NCBI GenBank assembly: GCA_019348355.1
Contig: JAHWJP010000012.1
Span: forward strand, 1 to 34,175
Direction of reading: 5' to 3'
Length of the DNA: 34,175 bases
DNA from: Actinomycetota bacterium
GTDB taxonomy: Bacteria > Actinomycetota > Actinomycetes > Mycobacteriales > SCTD01
Within the stretch, counting starts at the first letter, position 1, and every line of letters begins with the position of its first letter. The position numbers were made by a program, and so were the translations under genes. Shown piece after piece: positions 9,097-20,353 of this stretch. The notes beneath the pieces are model-generated. The model did not search any database. It saw only the letters and a program-made list of their open reading frames with translations, and had not been told where the DNA came from.

Positions 9097-10110
9097 ATGC
9101 GCCGTCCCCGGGTCCTGAGCGGCATCCGTCCCACCGGGCAGGGCTTCCAGCTCGGCAACTACCTCGGCGCGGTTCAGCACTGGGCAGCCATGCAGGACGA
9201 CAACGAGTGCTTCTTCTTCCTCGCCGACCTGCATGCGCTGACCGCGAACCCCCAGCCGGAGCAGCTGCGCGCGCGCACCCGGGAGTCGGTTGCCGAGCTG
9301 CTGGCGATGGGCGTCGACCCCTCCCGGAGCACGGTCTTCGTACAGAGCCACCTGCCGCAGCACCCGGAGCTCGGCTGGATCCTGTCCTGCCTCACCGGCT
9401 TCGGCGAGGCCAGCCGGATGACCCAGTTCAAGGACTCCCAGCAAAGGGACAAGGGCGAGGGCAGCGTGGGCCTGTTCACCTACCCGGTCCTGCAGGCCGC
9501 CGACATCTTGATGTACCAGGCCGACGCCGTCCCGATCGGCGAGGACCAGCGCCAGCACCTCGAGCTCACCCGCGACCTCGCGCAGCGCTTCAACCACCGC
9601 TACGGCGACACGTTCGTGCTGCCGGCCCCCTACGCCGGCCGCGCGGGGGAGCGCATCAAGGACCTGCAGGATCCCAGCCGCAAGATGAGCAAGAGCATCG
9701 GCGGCAACGGCACCGTGTGGGTGCTCGACGAGCCGGCGGTGGTCACCAAGAAGATCAGGAGCGCCGTCACCGACACCGGACGGGAGGTCCGCGCCACCGG
9801 TGACAAGCCCGGCATCACCAACCTGCTGACGATCCTGTCGGTGGTGACCGGTGACGGCGTCGGGGAGCTCGAGGGGCGCTACGAGGGCCGGGGCTACGGG
9901 GACTTCAAGGCCGACGTGGCCGCTGAGGTGGTCGAGCTGTTCGCGCCGGTGCGCGAGCGGTATGCCGAGCTGATGGCTGACCCCGGCCACCTCGACTCGG
10001 TCCTCGCGCAGGGCGCCGCGTCCGCTCGGGTGGTGGCCGACCGTACGATGACTGAGGTGCGCGAACGGGTCGGCCTGCTACCCCCGGCGCCGGCGCGTCA
10101 GGCGGGCTGA
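9097..10110 (+). CDS. trpS: Tryptophanyl-tRNA synthetase
   Basis: TrpRS charges tRNA-Trp in the cytoplasm. The 337-residue class-I synthetase has the HIGH-like region PTGQGFQLGNYLGA near the N-terminus, and the KMSKS loop appears as SRKMSKSIGG around residue 196. Length is normal for a bacterial TrpRS. The ATG at 9097 puts the family start (RRPRVLSGIRPTG) at the N-terminus. Its stop overlaps the ATG of the 2H phosphoesterase (TGATG), so both form an operon. Confidence 0.96.
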   Translation: MRRPRVLSGIRPTGQGFQLGNYLGAVQHWAAMQDDNECFFFLADLHALTANPQPEQLRARTRESVAELLAMGVDPSRSTVFVQSHLPQHPELGWILSCLTGFGEASRMTQFKDSQQRDKGEGSVGLFTYPVLQAADILMYQADAVPIGEDQRQHLELTRDLAQRFNHRYGDTFVLPAPYAGRAGERIKDLQDPSRKMSKSIGGNGTVWVLDEPAVVTKKIRSAVTDTGREVRATGDKPGITNLLTILSVVTGDGVGELEGRYEGRGYGDFKADVAAEVVELFAPVRERYAELMADPGHLDSVLAQGAASARVVADRTMTEVRERVGLLPPAPARQAG

Positions 10111-10667
10111 TGGCGCGACGTGACGTCGGCGTGGCTGTCGGGATCCCGGAGCCCTGGACCAGCGAGCTGCAGAGTTGGCGGGAGCGCCTCGGTGACCCGA
10201 ACGCCGCCGGCATCCCCCCGCACATCACCCTGCTGCCGCCGACCGCGCTCTGCGAGGACGCGCTGCACGAGGTCGAGGAGCACCTGCGGGTGGTGGCGGC
10301 GGGAGAGCGGCCGTTCGAGCTGCACCTGCAGGGATCGGGGACGTTCCGGCCGGTCTCCCCGGTCGTCTTCGTGCCGCTCGCGCAGGGCACCACCGACTGC
10401 GCGCGGGTGCAGACCAAGGTGCGCACCGGACCGCTGGCCGGCGAGCTGAGCTTTCCCTACCATCCGCACGTCACCGTGGCCCACGACCTGCCTGAGCCGG
10501 CGCTCGACGACGCCTTCGTTGCGCTGTCGGACTACGAGGCCCGCTTCACCGTCTGGGGCTTCACGCTGTTCGAGCAGGACCTCCGCGGCGTCTGGCGACC
10601 CCAGCGTGACTTCCCGTTCGGCGGGGGCGGCGTGCCGGGGCCGGCCGAGGCGCCCGGAATGATCTAG
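10110..10667 (+). CDS. 2'-5' RNA ligase family protein (2H phosphoesterase)
   Basis: The 185-residue protein carries the two HxT motifs that define the 2H phosphoesterase superfamily: PPHITLLPP (His38, Thr40) and YHPHVTVAHDL (His120, Thr122). Relatives such as LigT/ThpR hydrolyse 2',3'-cyclic phosphates or join 2'-5' RNA ends; the in vivo substrate of the actinobacterial proteins is unclear. The ATG overlaps the trpS stop, suggesting a link with tRNA metabolism, though this is context only. The C-terminal 15 residues are Gly/Pro-rich and probably disordered. Confidence 0.88.
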   Translation: MARRDVGVAVGIPEPWTSELQSWRERLGDPNAAGIPPHITLLPPTALCEDALHEVEEHLRVVAAGERPFELHLQGSGTFRPVSPVVFVPLAQGTTDCARVQTKVRTGPLAGELSFPYHPHVTVAHDLPEPALDDAFVALSDYEARFTVWGFTLFEQDLRGVWRPQRDFPFGGGGVPGPAEAPGMI

Positions 10668-10704
10668 GGAGCGTGCGCGGGAGCAACCCGGGTAGAGGCG
10701 CGTC

Positions 10705-11955
10705 ATGGTTTCCCCTGGCGCCGTCCTCACCTCCGTACGGAACAAGCGGCCCTTCCTCGACCACCTGATCCGGGCGTTCGGCCGCTACCAGGCCGATGCC
10801 GGCGACCGGCAGGCGGCGGCGGTGACCTTCTTCGGCTTCCTGTCCTTCTTCCCGCTGATCGCCCTCGCGACATCCCTGCTGTCCTACGTCCTCGGCGACG
10901 AGGCGATCGGCACCGTCGTACGCGAGGTCAACTCCTACGCGCCGGGCCTCGCCGGTCAGCTGGAGCTCGAGAAGATCCTCACCGACAACCGCAAGGCGGG
11001 GGCGACCGGGCTGCTCGGCCTCGCCGGCCTGCTCTACGCCGGGCTCGGTTGGGTGGATGCGCTACGCGAGGCGATCCGCACCGTGTGGCACCACAACGTC
11101 AAGGAGGGCAACCTCGTCGTCAAGAAGGTCAAGGACGTCGTCGTCCTGGCCGGCCTCGGCGTGGCGGTGGTCCTGTCGGTCGGCATCTCGGCGGCGACGG
11201 GCGCCTTCACCGGCTTCGCGCTCGATGTCGTCGGCCTCGAAAAGACCTTCGTCGCCACTGCCATCGCGAAGGTCGTCGGGGTGACGCTCGGGCTCGCCAC
11301 CAGCACCGGGCTGTTCCTCTACCTGTTCTGGCGGCTGCCGAAGGTGCAGTCGCCGTTTCGCCGGGTGGTCAAGGGCGCGCTGCTCGCCGGGTTGCTCTTC
11401 GAGGTGCTCAAGCGGGTCGGCGCCGTCTACATCGAGCGGACCACCGAGAACCCGGTGTACGGCGCGTTCGCCGTCATCGTCGGCCTGCTCGTCTGGATCA
11501 ACATCGTGTCCCGGATGCTGCTGTTCTGCGCGGCCTGGACGGTCACCCAGCCCTACGACTCCGACATCGAGCCGTCCGGAACGGCCAGCGTGGAGGCCGC
11601 CCGAGAGGCCGACATCCCGACGGAGTTCGCCGACAACGACCCGGACGACCCGCCGACGATCCAGCAGGACGGCGCGCCCAGCCCGCTGGCCGCGGCGGTG
11701 CAGGGCGCGGCGCCGCAACCGGACGATCCTTCCGACGGCCCGGCCCGGGCGGGAGCGTCCGCCGGTACGACGTCGTCGTACGCATCAATCTCGCCTGCAC
11801 CGGTCGGGCTGAGCTCACCGGCGGCCCCCGCCGCCGACAGGACGCAGGTCGTCGTCCGTCAGGCCGCGCAGTTCACCGCTGGCGCGCTGGGGATGGTCGT
11901 GACGGCCGTCCTGATCCACGTGTTGCGGACCGTGCGCGGCCTGGTGCGCCGCTGA
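10705..11955 (+). CDS. YihY/virulence factor BrkB family membrane protein
   Basis: The 416-residue protein has about six hydrophobic segments in its first 290 residues, with the family signature RQAAAVTFFGFLSFFPLIALA early on, LLYAGLGWVDALREAIRTVW in the middle and VYGAFAVIVGLLVWINIVSR late. YihY proteins were once called RNase BN, but that activity belongs to another gene; they are inner-membrane proteins of uncertain, possibly transport, function. A disordered Pro/Asp/Ser-rich stretch of about 100 residues follows, and a last hydrophobic segment (FTAGALGMVVTAVLIHVL) ends the protein. The ATG at 10705 follows TAGAGG by 6 nt. The last 83 nt overlap the end of the convergent carboxypeptidase gene. 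Confidence 0.88.
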   Translation: MVSPGAVLTSVRNKRPFLDHLIRAFGRYQADAGDRQAAAVTFFGFLSFFPLIALATSLLSYVLGDEAIGTVVREVNSYAPGLAGQLELEKILTDNRKAGATGLLGLAGLLYAGLGWVDALREAIRTVWHHNVKEGNLVVKKVKDVVVLAGLGVAVVLSVGISAATGAFTGFALDVVGLEKTFVATAIAKVVGVTLGLATSTGLFLYLFWRLPKVQSPFRRVVKGALLAGLLFEVLKRVGAVYIERTTENPVYGAFAVIVGLLVWINIVSRMLLFCAAWTVTQPYDSDIEPSGTASVEAAREADIPTEFADNDPDDPPTIQQDGAPSPLAAAVQGAAPQPDDPSDGPARAGASAGTTSSYASISPAPVGLSSPAAPAADRTQVVVRQAAQFTAGALGMVVTAVLIHVLRTVRGLVRR

Positions 11956-13045
11956 TCTCGCGACGCCGCGGGGGCGGGGCGGGGCGGTGCCGGACTACGA
12001 ACACCGCGGCGGCGGCGAGCCCCATGCCGGCCAGGGTGACGGGCAGGCCGCCCGGTTGGGCGGGGCTGGTCCGGTCTGACGGCCCGGCCAGGCCGAGTCC
12101 CTCGACCAGTTCCGTGACGGCCCCGACCCCGGTCGGGGTTGTGTTCAGGCTGCCGACCGCATCCACGCGAGCGTTGGCGAACCCCCAGTCGAGCAGCTTG
12201 GCCGCCTCGTCGAAGATCTTCGGGTCCGACTGCATCATGGTCACGATCAGGCGTCGGCCGTCGCGCTCGGCCGCACCCACAAAGCTCGCCCGGGCTCGCG
12301 TCGTGTAGCCGTTCTTGACCCCGAGCGCTCCCGCGTAGTCGCGCAGCAGCTTGTTCTTGTTCACGATCTCGATCCGTGCCTTGTCCGGCGGTGCGCTCAC
12401 ACTGCTGCTGCGAGTTCTCACGTAGCGCGCGAAGTCGGCGTCGGCGAGGCCCGCGCGGCCGAGAACGGCAAGGTCGTACGCCGAGCTGAGCTGTCCCTCG
12501 GCATCGAGTCCGTGCGGGTTCACCGCCCGGGTGTCGAGCGCGCCGAGCTCGCGCGCCTTGTCGTTCATCGCGGCGGCTGCCACCTGCTGGCCGCCGGCGG
12601 CCGTGGCGAGGGCGTTGGCCGCGTCGTTGCCCGACACCATGAGCAGCGCGGAGAACAGCTCCTCGGCGGGATAGCTCACCTGCTCGACCAGGCCCACCTT
12701 GCTGCCCTCGACGTCGATGTCCTCGAACGTCGGGGTGACCATCCGGTCGCGGTCGACCAGGGGCAGCAACGTCACCGCAGTCAGGATCTTCAGGGTGCTG
12801 GCCGGCGCATAGCGGCCGTGCGGGTCCTTCGCCGCGAGCACCTCGCCGGTGTCGAGGTCCGCAACCACCCAGCTCGCGGCGGCAATCTCTGGCAGCACGA
12901 CGAAGTCGGCGACGACGATGCCGGCCTCGCCGAGCCGCTCCCCTCCGATCGGCCCCTCGGCGGCGGCGGGCGCCGCGGCTGCGGTGCCGGTCAGGACGAG
13001 CGCCGCGGTGACCAGCGTCGCGGCAAGCAAGGAGGGCAGAGGCAT
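11873..13045 (-). CDS. D-alanyl-D-alanine carboxypeptidase (PBP5-like, family S11)
   Basis: This enzyme trims the terminal D-Ala of peptidoglycan stem peptides outside the membrane. The 390-residue protein has a signal peptide (LPSLLAATLVTAALVLTGTA) and the three penicillin-binding motifs: SxxK as STLK (Ser83-Lys86), SxN as SGN (138-140), and KNG (244-246) in GVKNGYTT where many relatives have KTG. A C-terminal hydrophobic segment (LPVTLAGMGLAAAAVFVV) followed by Arg-rich residues fits a membrane anchor. Its last 28 codons overlap the 3' end of the yihY gene antisense; a slightly earlier natural end cannot be excluded, but no stop is seen. The small SCO4848-type gene diverges from it 56 nt away. 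Confidence 0.92.
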   Translation of the reverse strand: MPLPSLLAATLVTAALVLTGTAAAAPAAAEGPIGGERLGEAGIVVADFVVLPEIAAASWVVADLDTGEVLAAKDPHGRYAPASTLKILTAVTLLPLVDRDRMVTPTFEDIDVEGSKVGLVEQVSYPAEELFSALLMVSGNDAANALATAAGGQQVAAAAMNDKARELGALDTRAVNPHGLDAEGQLSSAYDLAVLGRAGLADADFARYVRTRSSSVSAPPDKARIEIVNKNKLLRDYAGALGVKNGYTTRARASFVGAAERDGRRLIVTMMQSDPKIFDEAAKLLDWGFANARVDAVGSLNTTPTGVGAVTELVEGLGLAGPSDRTSPAQPGGLPVTLAGMGLAAAAVFVVRHRPAPPPRRREISGAPGRARSATRGSGRPSRPSPARQR

Positions 13046-13089
13046 GGTGGCTCGGACCGTACCGGCAGGCCGGCCCGCGATCGGTCAAC

Positions 13090-13095
13090 GACACT
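13090..13095 (+). promoter_or_regulatory. -10-like box of the SCO4848-type gene (GACACT)
   Basis: GACACT is followed by 6 nt and ATG at 13102. The same hexamer lies 6 nt before the lpdA-type gene. It is a weak match to TANNNT, so confidence is modest. Confidence 0.35.
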
Positions 13096-13101
13096 TACGT
13101 G

Positions 13102-13326
13102 ATGGTGTTCACCCGCCGCGCCGCCGCGTTCATGGTCCTCGCCGGCCTGTGGCCCCTGCTCGTGTGGCCCAACTTCGTGCGGGTCGTCGCCACCGACGAG
13201 CGCGCCTTCGACGCCGGGCCGACGGCCTACCTCGTCGTGCACGTCACCTTGGCGGCGGTGTCCATGTCGCTCGGGCTGGCCCTCGTCGTGCTGGGCGTGC
13301 GCGCCTGGCGACGCTCCGGCGGCTGA
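13102..13326 (+). CDS. SCO4848-family small membrane protein
   Basis: The 74-residue protein has two hydrophobic segments (AAAFMVLAGLWPLLVW and VHVTLAAVSMSLGLALVVLG) around a short loop, FVRVVATDERAFDAGPTAYL. This layout and the WP.FVR...GPTAYLVVHVTLA pattern match the SCO4848 family, found beside the D,D-carboxypeptidase gene in actinobacteria, as here. Function is unknown. I prefer ATG 13102 to the GTG one codon earlier because of the 6-nt spacing to GACACT. It ends 9 nt from the convergent sdhB stop. Confidence 0.8.
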   Translation: MVFTRRAAAFMVLAGLWPLLVWPNFVRVVATDERAFDAGPTAYLVVHVTLAAVSMSLGLALVVLGVRAWRRSGG

Positions 13327-13335
13327 CCGCCCCGG

Positions 13336-14090
13336 CTACCGCCGGCGGAAGATCAGCGCGCGCTTGACCTCCTGGATCGCCTTGGTGACCTCGATGCCCC
13401 GCGGGCAGGCGTCCGTGCAGTTGAAGGTCGTGCGGCAGCGCCACACCCCCTCCTTGTCGTTGAGGATCTCGAGCCGTTCCCGAGCGCCGTCATCGCGGCT
13501 GTCGAAGATGAAGCGGTGGGCGGCCACGATGGCTTGGGGCCCGAAGTAGGCGTCGTCGGTCCAGAAGACCGGGCACGAGGTGGTGCAGGCTGCGCACATG
13601 ATGCACTTGGTGGTGTCATCGAAGCGCGCCCGGTCCTTCGTGCTCTGCAGCCGCTCCCGGGTGGGCTCGCGACCGGAGGTGATGAGGAACGGCTTAACGG
13701 CCCGGAACGCCTCGAAGAAGGGCTCCATGTCGACGACCAGGTCCTTGAGCACGGCCAGGCCCTTGATCGGCTCGACGAGGATCTCGTCGCCGAGGTCCTT
13801 GACGAGCACCTTGCACGCCAGCCGGTTCACGCCGTTGATGCGCATCGCGTCGGAGCCGCAGACGCCGTGCGCGCACGAACGCCGAAAGGTCAGCGAGCCG
13901 TCCTGGTACCACTTGATCTGGTGCAGCGCGTCGAGCAGCCGGTCGCCCTTCTCGACCGGCACCTCGAAGCTCTGCCAGTTGGCCTCCGGGTCGACCTCGG
14001 GGTCGTAGCGGCGCACCTTGACGGTGACGGTGCGCAGGTGGCCCGCGACACCAGGCTGCTGAACCGCCGACGAAGCCTCGGTGACGGTCA

Positions 14091-14091
<1 letters not shown>
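13336..14091 (-). CDS. sdhB: Succinate dehydrogenase iron-sulfur subunit
   Basis: SdhB carries electrons from the flavin of SdhA to quinone through three Fe-S clusters on the cytoplasmic face of the membrane. In this 251-residue protein the [2Fe-2S] ligands are in RSCAHGVCGSDAM and LACK (Cys73, Cys78, Asp81, Cys93), with Asp at the third position as in the E. coli enzyme. The [4Fe-4S] ligands are in KCIMCAACTTSCP (162-172), and the remaining cluster uses CRTTFNCTDACPRGI. The ATG overlaps the sdhA stop (TGATG), as expected for the last gene of sdhCDAB. The ORF-track extension upstream is sdhA in another frame. Confidence 0.97.
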
Positions 14092-15868
<1,777 letters not shown>

Positions 15869-15869
<1 letters not shown>

Positions 15870-16297
15870 CAGCCCGTGATGTCGGGGTCGAAGGTGAAGA
15901 TCACGAGTGTGCCGAGCAGCAGGACCAGGAACGAGGAGGTGTAGAGCAGCATCTTGAGCCAGAAGCGGGTGCCGTCCCGCTCCGCGTAGTCGTTGATGAT
16001 GACGCGGAGGCCATTGGTGCCGTGCAGCTGGGCGAGCCACAGCTGGGCGAGGTCCCAGGTGCGCCAGAACGGCGACGCCCAGCGCCCGGCCACGAAGCCG
16101 AAGTTGATGCGCTGCACGCCGCCGTCGAGCAGCAGCATGATGAACAGGTGCCCGAGCACGAGGAAGACCAGCAGCAGGCCGGACATCCGCATGAAGATCC
16201 AGGCGTACATCTCGAAGTTCGTGCCGTTGCCGCCCCCGCTGCGTCGCGAGCGTGGCGCCTCGATGACCGGCAGGTCCCCGGTGACGACCGCCGTCAC
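15869..16297 (-). CDS. sdhD: Succinate dehydrogenase membrane anchor subunit
   Basis: SdhD helps anchor the complex and forms the quinone/heme site. The 142-residue protein has a polar N-terminus of about 30 residues, then three hydrophobic helices ([20 protein letters not shown]; the segment around [14 protein letters not shown]; and [18 protein letters not shown]). His in LVLGHLF and the H-x-x-N-G-x-R motif are likely heme or quinone contacts by family analogy. The start is GTG at 16297, overlapping the sdhC stop (GTGA). The longer ORF-track version reads through sdhC in another frame and is not real. Confidence 0.92.
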
Positions 16298-16686
16298 GTG
16301 GTGCTGCCGAACAGCTCGGCGAAGGTGTGCGCCACCATCCGGTAGGTCGCCGGCACCATCACCGCGACGAACACGGTCAGCACCGCCCAGGTCATCTGCT
16401 TCTGGTAGCGGGTGCCCTTCTCCCAGAAGTCGATGGCCATGACGCGCAGGCCGTTGAGCGCGTGGAACAGCACCGCACCGACGAGGCCGACCTCCATGAG
16501 GTTGACCAGTGGGGTCTTGTAGGTGTCCATGATCCGGTTGTAGGAGTCCGGGGAGACGCGTACGAGCGCGGTGTCGAGCACGTGCGCGAACAGGAAGAAG
16601 AAAATCAACACGCCGGTGACGCGATGCGCGACCCAGCTCCACATGCCCTCACGACCCCGGTAGAGCGTGCCGGCGGGTGCCTGCAT
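16294..16686 (-). CDS. sdhC: Succinate dehydrogenase cytochrome b556 subunit
   Basis: SdhC is the first gene of the operon and the second membrane anchor, binding heme b and quinone with SdhD. The 130-residue protein has the family start [21 protein letters not shown] (Ser and Arg near the quinone site), helices [35 protein letters not shown] and [17 protein letters not shown], and the conserved H-A-L-N-G-L-R motif with the likely heme-ligand His. The ATG has AAGGAG 4 nt upstream. A TAGCAT -10 box lies about 33 nt before the ATG. Confidence 0.94.
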   Translation of the reverse strand: MQAPAGTLYRGREGMWSWVAHRVTGVLIFFFLFAHVLDTALVRVSPDSYNRIMDTYKTPLVNLMEVGLVGAVLFHALNGLRVMAIDFWEKGTRYQKQMTWAVLTVFVAVMVPATYRMVAHTFAELFGSTT

Positions 16687-16719
16687 GTCGCTCCTTCACC
16701 TCGGTGTCGCCTGCCACAG

Positions 16720-16725
16720 ATGCTA
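16720..16725 (-). promoter_or_regulatory. -10 box of the sdhCDAB operon (TAGCAT)
   Basis: TAGCAT on the minus strand would start transcription about 27 nt before the sdhC ATG, leaving room for the AAGGAG ribosome-binding site. It lies 7 bp from the hairpin that follows the kinase gene; the -35 position falls inside that hairpin. Confidence 0.5.
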
Positions 16726-16730
16726 TCGGC

Positions 16731-16750
16731 GGGGGCCGCGCACGGCCCTC
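16731..16750 (-). terminator. Hairpin terminator candidate after the kinase gene
   Basis: GGGCCG and CGGCCC (16733-16738 / 16743-16748) form a perfect 6-bp stem with a 4-nt loop, extendable by two further pairs including one wobble. It lies about 30 nt past the kinase stop and before the sdh promoter. No U-tract. Confidence 0.5.
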
Positions 16751-16780
16751 TGGAAGCCCGTGAGCCCCTTCACATCCCGG

Positions 16781-18535
16781 TCAGGCCCCTGGTTGAAACG
16801 TGGCCGCCATCTGTTCGAACAGCGGCAACGCGGCCTCCCAGTCCTCGGCCCGCACCTGCCAGTAGAGCGCGAAGGCCTCCTCCCCGTCGGCGGTGATGAA
16901 CGTCCGGTCCAGCACACGCAAGGTGGTCTGGTCGAAGTAGGTGAACTCCAGGTCCGCCGCGTCCAGCCCCTTGTAGTTCACGTTCTCCAGCCGCAGCTGC
17001 TGGTAGTCGGTGAGCGAGCCGGCGAACTGCGGTGAGGCGGCCTGCCACGCGGCGAGCGCGCTCTGCTTCGGCGCATCGGTGTAGTCGACCCGTAGCGTGC
17101 GCCGGGTATCGTCGTTACGGAACTGGATCAGGTCGTTGCGCGTGCCCTGGGTGAAGCCGGGTGGCACGCCGATGCTCCAGCCGCGCTCGTCGTCGGTGTA
17201 ACTCGTCCAGCCCGCCGGCACGGCGATCGCCGGGGTCGGACGGGACGACGGCGACGGAGGCGGCGACGGCGGCTCCGACGGCACCGCGCTGGGGGCGGCC
17301 GCACTGGGCGGGGCTGCCGCCGGGGGGACGTCGGGAGCGCCGTCGGGGCCGCCGGCCAGAGCGAAGCCGAGCACGGCCGCGGCGCCCACGAGCAGGATCG
17401 CAGCAAGGGCAAGCACCGGGACACGGTTGTTCGGGCCGGCCCGGGCCGGCCCGGGGGAGGCCGGACGCAGGACCAGCGGCGGTCGAGGCCGAGCGGGCGG
17501 GTGTGGCGGGAGGGCCGCCGGCACCGGCTCGGGCGCTGCCGGCTCACCGGCCGCTGCCGGCGTTGCCTGCGGGGATGCCTGCGCCGCCTCGCGCACCTCG
17601 CGCATCGGCAGGGCGGTGGTGCGGTCGCTGGGCACGGCAGCCGGCTCGGGCATCGGCGCCGCTGCGACCTGCGCCGTCGTGGCTGCAGCGCTCTCGGCCA
17701 GTGGCTGGAGCGCCGCTCGCGCGGCGGCGACGTCGAGCCGGGCCTCGGGCTCGCGGGCGAGCAGCCCCTCCAGTACGGAGGCGAGCGGACCGGCCGCAAC
17801 GAAGGGCGCGTGCTCGCCGGTGACGACGGCGGTGACGGTGAGCAGCGGCTCGCCGCCGTCGTACGGCGGTCGTCCTTCGACTGCGGTGAACAGCGTCGCA
17901 CCGAGCGACCACAGGTCCGACTCCGGCCCGGGCGGCAGCCCTTTCGCCCGCTCCGGCGCGATGTAGGAGGGCGAGCCCAGCAACAGGCCGGTGCTGGTGA
18001 TGCTCGGGTCACCTGGTGAGGAGGCGATGCCGAAGTCGGTCAGGACGACCCGCCCCGGCCGGCCGCCCTCGTCCGGGCAGAGCAGGACGTTGCCGGGCTT
18101 GACGTCGCGATGCACGATCCCTTGCGCGTGCGCGGTCTCGAGCGCGCCGAGCAGCGCCAGGCCGACCTGAGCGGTCCGCTGGGGGGAGAGCGGCCCGTCG
18201 GAGCGGACCACCTGAGACAGGGTCCGCGCCTCGACCAGCTCCATGACCAGGTACGGCGCGTCGCCCTCCTCCACCACGTCGAAGACGGTCACGGCGCTCG
18301 GATGGTCCAGCCGCGCGGCGGCGCGGGCCTCCCGGCGGGTGCGCTCGCGCAGGACCTCGCGCTCCTCGTCGGTGAGGCCGTGCGGGAAAGTGACCTCCTT
18401 GACGGCCACCTCACGGCCGAGCACCACGTCCTCGGCCCGCCAGACCGTACCCATGCCGCCCACACCGAGGGGGGAGAGCAGGCGGTAGCGACCGGCCACC
18501 AGCCGCGTCTGCACAGGGTCGGCAGGGTGCTCCAC
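16781..18535 (-). CDS. Membrane Ser/Thr protein kinase with an extracytoplasmic sensor-like domain
   Basis: The 584-residue protein is a PknB-type Hanks kinase. Residues about 17-280 hold the kinase domain: glycine loop GVGGMGTVW, Lys46 in [14 protein letters not shown] (Asp144), DFG (167-169) and [10 protein letters not shown] disordered Ala/Pro linker of about 90 residues leads to one transmembrane helix (about 373-395, [20 protein letters not shown]), a Pro/Ser linker, and an extracytoplasmic domain of about 145 residues starting [21 protein letters not shown]. That domain recalls the LpqN/PsbP-like fold (inference from the W...Y.D...W.I..P.GF pattern); PASTA repeats are absent. All catalytic residues are present, so it should be active. 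The start is GTG at 18535. It lies between the sdh operon and the divergent mutase gene, but regulation of either is unproven. Confidence 0.92.
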   Translation of the reverse strand: MEHPADPVQTRLVAGRYRLLSPLGVGGMGTVWRAEDVVLGREVAVKEVTFPHGLTDEEREVLRERTRREARAAARLDHPSAVTVFDVVEEGDAPYLVMELVEARTLSQVVRSDGPLSPQRTAQVGLALLGALETAHAQGIVHRDVKPGNVLLCPDEGGRPGRVVLTDFGIASSPGDPSITSTGLLLGSPSYIAPERAKGLPPGPESDLWSLGATLFTAVEGRPPYDGGEPLLTVTAVVTGEHAPFVAAGPLASVLEGLLAREPEARLDVAAARAALQPLAESAAATTAQVAAAPMPEPAAVPSDRTTALPMREVREAAQASPQATPAAAGEPAAPEPVPAALPPHPPARPRPPLVLRPASPGPARAGPNNRVPVLALAAILLVGAAAVLGFALAGGPDGAPDVPPAAAPPSAAAPSAVPSEPPSPPPSPSSRPTPAIAVPAGWTSYTDDERGWSIGVPPGFTQGTRNDLIQFRNDDTRRTLRVDYTDAPKQSALAAWQAASPQFAGSLTDYQQLRLENVNYKGLDAADLEFTYFDQTTLRVLDRTFITADGEEAFALYWQVRAEDWEAALPLFEQMAATFQPGA

Positions 18536-18541
18536 GAGAGT

Positions 18542-18547
18542 GCCTTA
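18542..18547 (-). promoter_or_regulatory. -10-like box of the kinase gene (TAAGGC)
   Basis: TAAGGC is followed by 6 nt and the GTG of the kinase gene. It matches the leaderless spacing but lacks the final T of the TANNNT consensus. Confidence 0.35.
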
Positions 18548-18617
18548 CCCCTTCCTGGTCGAGAGGTATGCCTACCCCATGCCGGATGCTCGACGGGGCC
18601 GGGGCCCGGGTACGGCC

Positions 18618-18623
18618 TAGTCT
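18618..18623 (+). promoter_or_regulatory. -10 box of the mutase gene (TAGTCT)
   Basis: TAGTCT is followed by 7 nt and the ATG of the mutase gene, again fitting a leaderless mRNA. GGAAG within the 7 nt is too close to be a useful Shine-Dalgarno sequence. Confidence 0.55.
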
Positions 18624-18630
18624 GGAAGCC

Positions 18631-20208
<1,578 letters not shown>

Positions 20209-20229
20209 CCGCTCCCACCCGGGCACCGG

Positions 20230-20263
20230 CCCCCTCCCGCCCCCACCCCACCCCACCCCACCC
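20230..20263 (-). other. G-quadruplex-forming motif downstream of the mutase gene
   Basis: The minus strand carries five or more runs of at least three G separated by single bases, seen on the plus strand as C5TC3GC5AC4AC4AC4AC3. This comfortably meets the usual G3+N1-7 quadruplex pattern. It includes four copies of a CCCCA pentamer and lies between the mutase stop and the structured leader of the carboxylate-amine ligase gene. The RNA of the plus-strand genes would be C-rich here, so any quadruplex would form on the DNA template strand. Confidence 0.6.
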
Positions 20264-20265
20264 TG

Positions 20266-20329
20266 CGGTGATCTTCGCCATCTGGCGGTCACCGACGGCG
20301 TGTCGACCACCAGACGACGAAGATCGGCG
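20266..20329 (+). promoter_or_regulatory. Long imperfect hairpin, with an alternative short stem, before the carboxylate-amine ligase gene
   Basis: CGGTGATCTTCGCCATCTGG (20266-20285) pairs with CCAGACGACGAAGATCGGCG (20310-20329): 17 of 20 positions including one G-U, with an 8-bp perfect core GATCTTCG/CGAAGATC. The first six bases could instead pair with TCACCG at 20289-20294, giving two mutually exclusive folds. The structure ends about 7 nt before the purine-rich ribosome-binding region. It could be a terminator for the mutase gene, a regulatory leader, or an interspersed repeat; no U-tract follows. Confidence 0.5.
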
Positions 20330-20353
20330 AAGTAGGGAAGGAGAGGATGACGC

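Noticed and set aside
11965-11990. G-rich run (GGGGGCGGGGCGGGGCGG) as a second quadruplex
   Set aside because: It has only three clear G-runs of three or more and encodes the Pro/Arg tail of the carboxypeptidase; weaker than the 20230 motif.
12280-12320. KNG in place of KTG in the carboxypeptidase as an inactivating change
   Set aside because: The KNGYT form occurs in other actinobacterial family members as far as I recall, and the Ser and Lys catalytic residues are intact.
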